DNA from: Polytrichum commune
Lineage: Eukaryota > Streptophyta > Polytrichopsida > Polytrichales > Polytrichaceae
Reading direction: 5' to 3'
DNA: 64,000 nucleotides
Assembly (NCBI GenBank): GCA_950295325.1
Contig: OX485805.1
Location: forward strand, 37,063,501 to 37,127,500
The position numbers and the translations under genes are program-made. Shown here in pieces: positions 62,601 to 64,000 of the stretch (within the stretch, counting starts at the first letter, position 1; each line of letters opens with the position of its first letter). A model generated the notes under the pieces. It ran no database searches. It was not told the origin of the DNA and was given only the letters and a program-made list of their open reading frames with translations.

Positions 62601-64000
62601 CAACCACATCTAAATTGTGATCTTTTCAACTGAAACAATATTTAAGATGTCTGTGTGCATGCCCTGTCTGCAGGAAGTTTAGACGTCCTCAAAATTTGTG
62701 TGATCCATACTACTCCTGCATCTCTGCAAGCCAATCTCATTAAAATAGGCGATTTATAGACCAAAATGCAAAGACAAGGTTTGAGATCTGCAAGGTGTAA
62801 ATAAGTGATGCACATTCGGGAAATCAATGGCCAACACAGAGGTGGATAACTTTACAAGTATCATCAGGTCATTGGAGCAACAAACATCTCTCTCCGAGTA
62901 CAACTCTAAGGATGTTGCTAATCCAATAGTCACAGTGATGATTTCCAGTATGCTAGAAAAATCGGAGAAAAGTGTGATTAAGAACACCCTCAGAAGGAAG
63001 CAACCACGCCTTATTGTGATCTATTTGACTGTCTGCATGCCCTGATTAAGACCTCCTGAGAAGGCTCCACATGAATGTGAAGCATCCATCTATGCAGTCA
63101 GTCTCATATAGAGACTAGGGCAATTTAACAGACCAAATGCAAAGATAAGCACCAGATCTGCAAGGTGTTTTAAGAAGTGATGCACATTGGGGAAATCAAC
63201 GGTCAAGAAAGAAATAGATAGTTTTAAAAGTACCACTCTCACTCCGACTTCAACTCTAAGCATGTTGCTCAATAATGAGTTCAGCAATGTGAGGAAAATC
63301 GGAGAACAGTGTGAAAATATTGATAAAATGAAGGAAGACCGAATTCCAGTACATCAAAATGGGTGGAGAAATCAATGGCTAAGACAGAGATGGACAATTT
63401 TACATGTATCATGTCACCATATACATTGGAAAGACGAACATCTCTCTCGGACTTCAACTTAGAGTATGTTGTTACATGAGGAGTCCTGGGATGTGATAAA
63501 CGCAGAACAGTGTGAACATATTGATCAGATGAAGGACAACCCATTTCCAGTAAATAAAAAATGGGTAGGTACGACGCAATGGTCGTGGTACCACATGAGG
63601 AGGGTAAAATTCGAGACAAGGCGATGAGACCTCTAAGCATCTGACCTGTAAGGTGTTTTATAAACCAATAGCCAACAGAGATTTCCTACACCATCACGCC
63701 AGACATATCTCTCTCGGACTCCACTTCAACTCTAAGCACGTTGCTCAATGATGAGGTTTGGGATGTGAGAAAAACCGGAGGAACAAATGTGAAAGCTCTT
63801 GATAAATGAAGGACAGCACATTTCCGGTACATTTAAAATGGGTAGGTACGACCCAATGGTGTTGGTGCCACATGACGAGGGGGAAATTCAAGGTCAGGAG
63901 ATGAGACCCACTAACCTGTAAGAAGCGACGCCAATCCTCGAGAGCCTCCTTGCACATGCTGACACCCACCACAAAGACAAGGGGGGCAATGAGACTGGAC
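56650..64000 (-). CDS. ALA: Phospholipid-transporting P4-ATPase, 5' end outside window
   Basis: Flippase moving phospholipids to the cytosolic leaflet; plant ALA proteins usually need an ALIS (CDC50) beta-subunit. Minus-strand exons: 63916-64000 (partial), 61102-62483, 60837-60947, 60353-60629, 59864-59952, 59366-59684, 59075-59200, 58820-58918, 58246-58437, 56650-57381; about 1136 residues, in frame. The first visible exon covers the end of membrane segments 1-2 ([11 protein letters not shown]...KEALEDWRR). Exon 2 holds the actuator motif DGETN, membrane segments 3-4 and the phosphorylation site DKTGTLT (Asp codon 61611-61613). KGAD lies in exon 3, LTGDKQETA in exon 5, GDGANDVGM in exon 7, and C-terminal membrane segments in exons 9-10. 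The NxDx[15 protein letters not shown] stretch fits the ALA4-12 group rather than ALA1-3. The tail is short and ends NYRRV. About 100 N-terminal residues are missing off the window edge. Confidence 0.94.
62783..63915 (-). repeat. Degenerate tandem repeats filling most of a P4-ATPase intron
   Basis: Four related units of roughly 200-370 bp, with anchors (ACATCTCTCTCGGACTTCAA-like) at about 62883, 63233, 63437 and 63713. On the minus strand the youngest pair starts at the splice donor: the true junction CTTACAG/GTTAG at 63916/63915 is copied as CTTACAG/GTCAG at 63646/63645, and similarity continues (GGTCTCATC, then GTCGTACCTACCC). Older units keep ACACCTTGCAGATCTG at the same place. Confidence 0.75.

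Noticed and set aside
63090-63640. Repeated 65-119-codon minus-strand frames in the P4-ATPase intron
   Set aside because: They are reading frames of the tandem repeat units, differ between units by frameshifts and stops, and interrupt a gene whose exons join without them.

Overview
This is nuclear DNA from a land plant. The evidence is four multi-exon genes with GT-AG introns that encode plant-type proteins: a plastid N-acetylglutamate synthase, a KEA1/2-type chloroplast K+/H+ antiporter, a plant S6 kinase with a TOS motif, and an ALA-type P4-ATPase. There is also a eukaryotic tRNA-Pro gene with a pol III T-run. The long pyrimidine-rich leaders, short introns and several kilobases of repeat-bearing spacer suggest a bryophyte or other seed-free plant, but that is inference and I cannot name the species.

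Layout: tRNA-Pro(TGG) lies at 1600-1671 (-). A long leader at about 3.3-5.2 kb holds a CT-rich tract, a 64-bp duplication, five degenerate ~100-150 bp repeats and a Met-rich upstream ORF. It leads into NAGS (5217-10851, +, 10 exons, 706 aa). From 10.9 to 24 kb I find no convincing gene, but there are several foldback/MITE-like elements, including a well-delimited PIF/Harbinger-type element (23197-23750, TTA target duplication) followed directly by a 123-bp hairpin. A promoter-like stretch with a duplicated G-box block precedes KEA (25535-35870, +, 22 exons, 1331 aa). From 38050 to 41361 (-) I reconstruct a five-exon mitochondrial-carrier gene (270 aa) that no single reading frame reveals. S6K (46092-49263, +, 6 exons, 486 aa) is flanked on both sides by copies of one dispersed repeat. 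From 49.3 to 56.6 kb there is repeat-rich spacer with an inverted pair of TIR elements and one weak ORF. The window ends inside a P4-ATPase gene (56650 to beyond 64000, -), whose first visible intron is built of degenerate tandem repeats that start at the splice donor.

All exon models come from reading splice junctions and checking phase. Every internal junction keeps the frame, and all introns are GT-AG except one GC-AG intron in KEA. The genes do not form a pathway. They are independent loci for plastid arginine biosynthesis, plastid ion balance, mitochondrial transport, TOR signalling and lipid flipping. Transcript ends and 5'-UTR introns are only suggested, not fixed, by the sequence.
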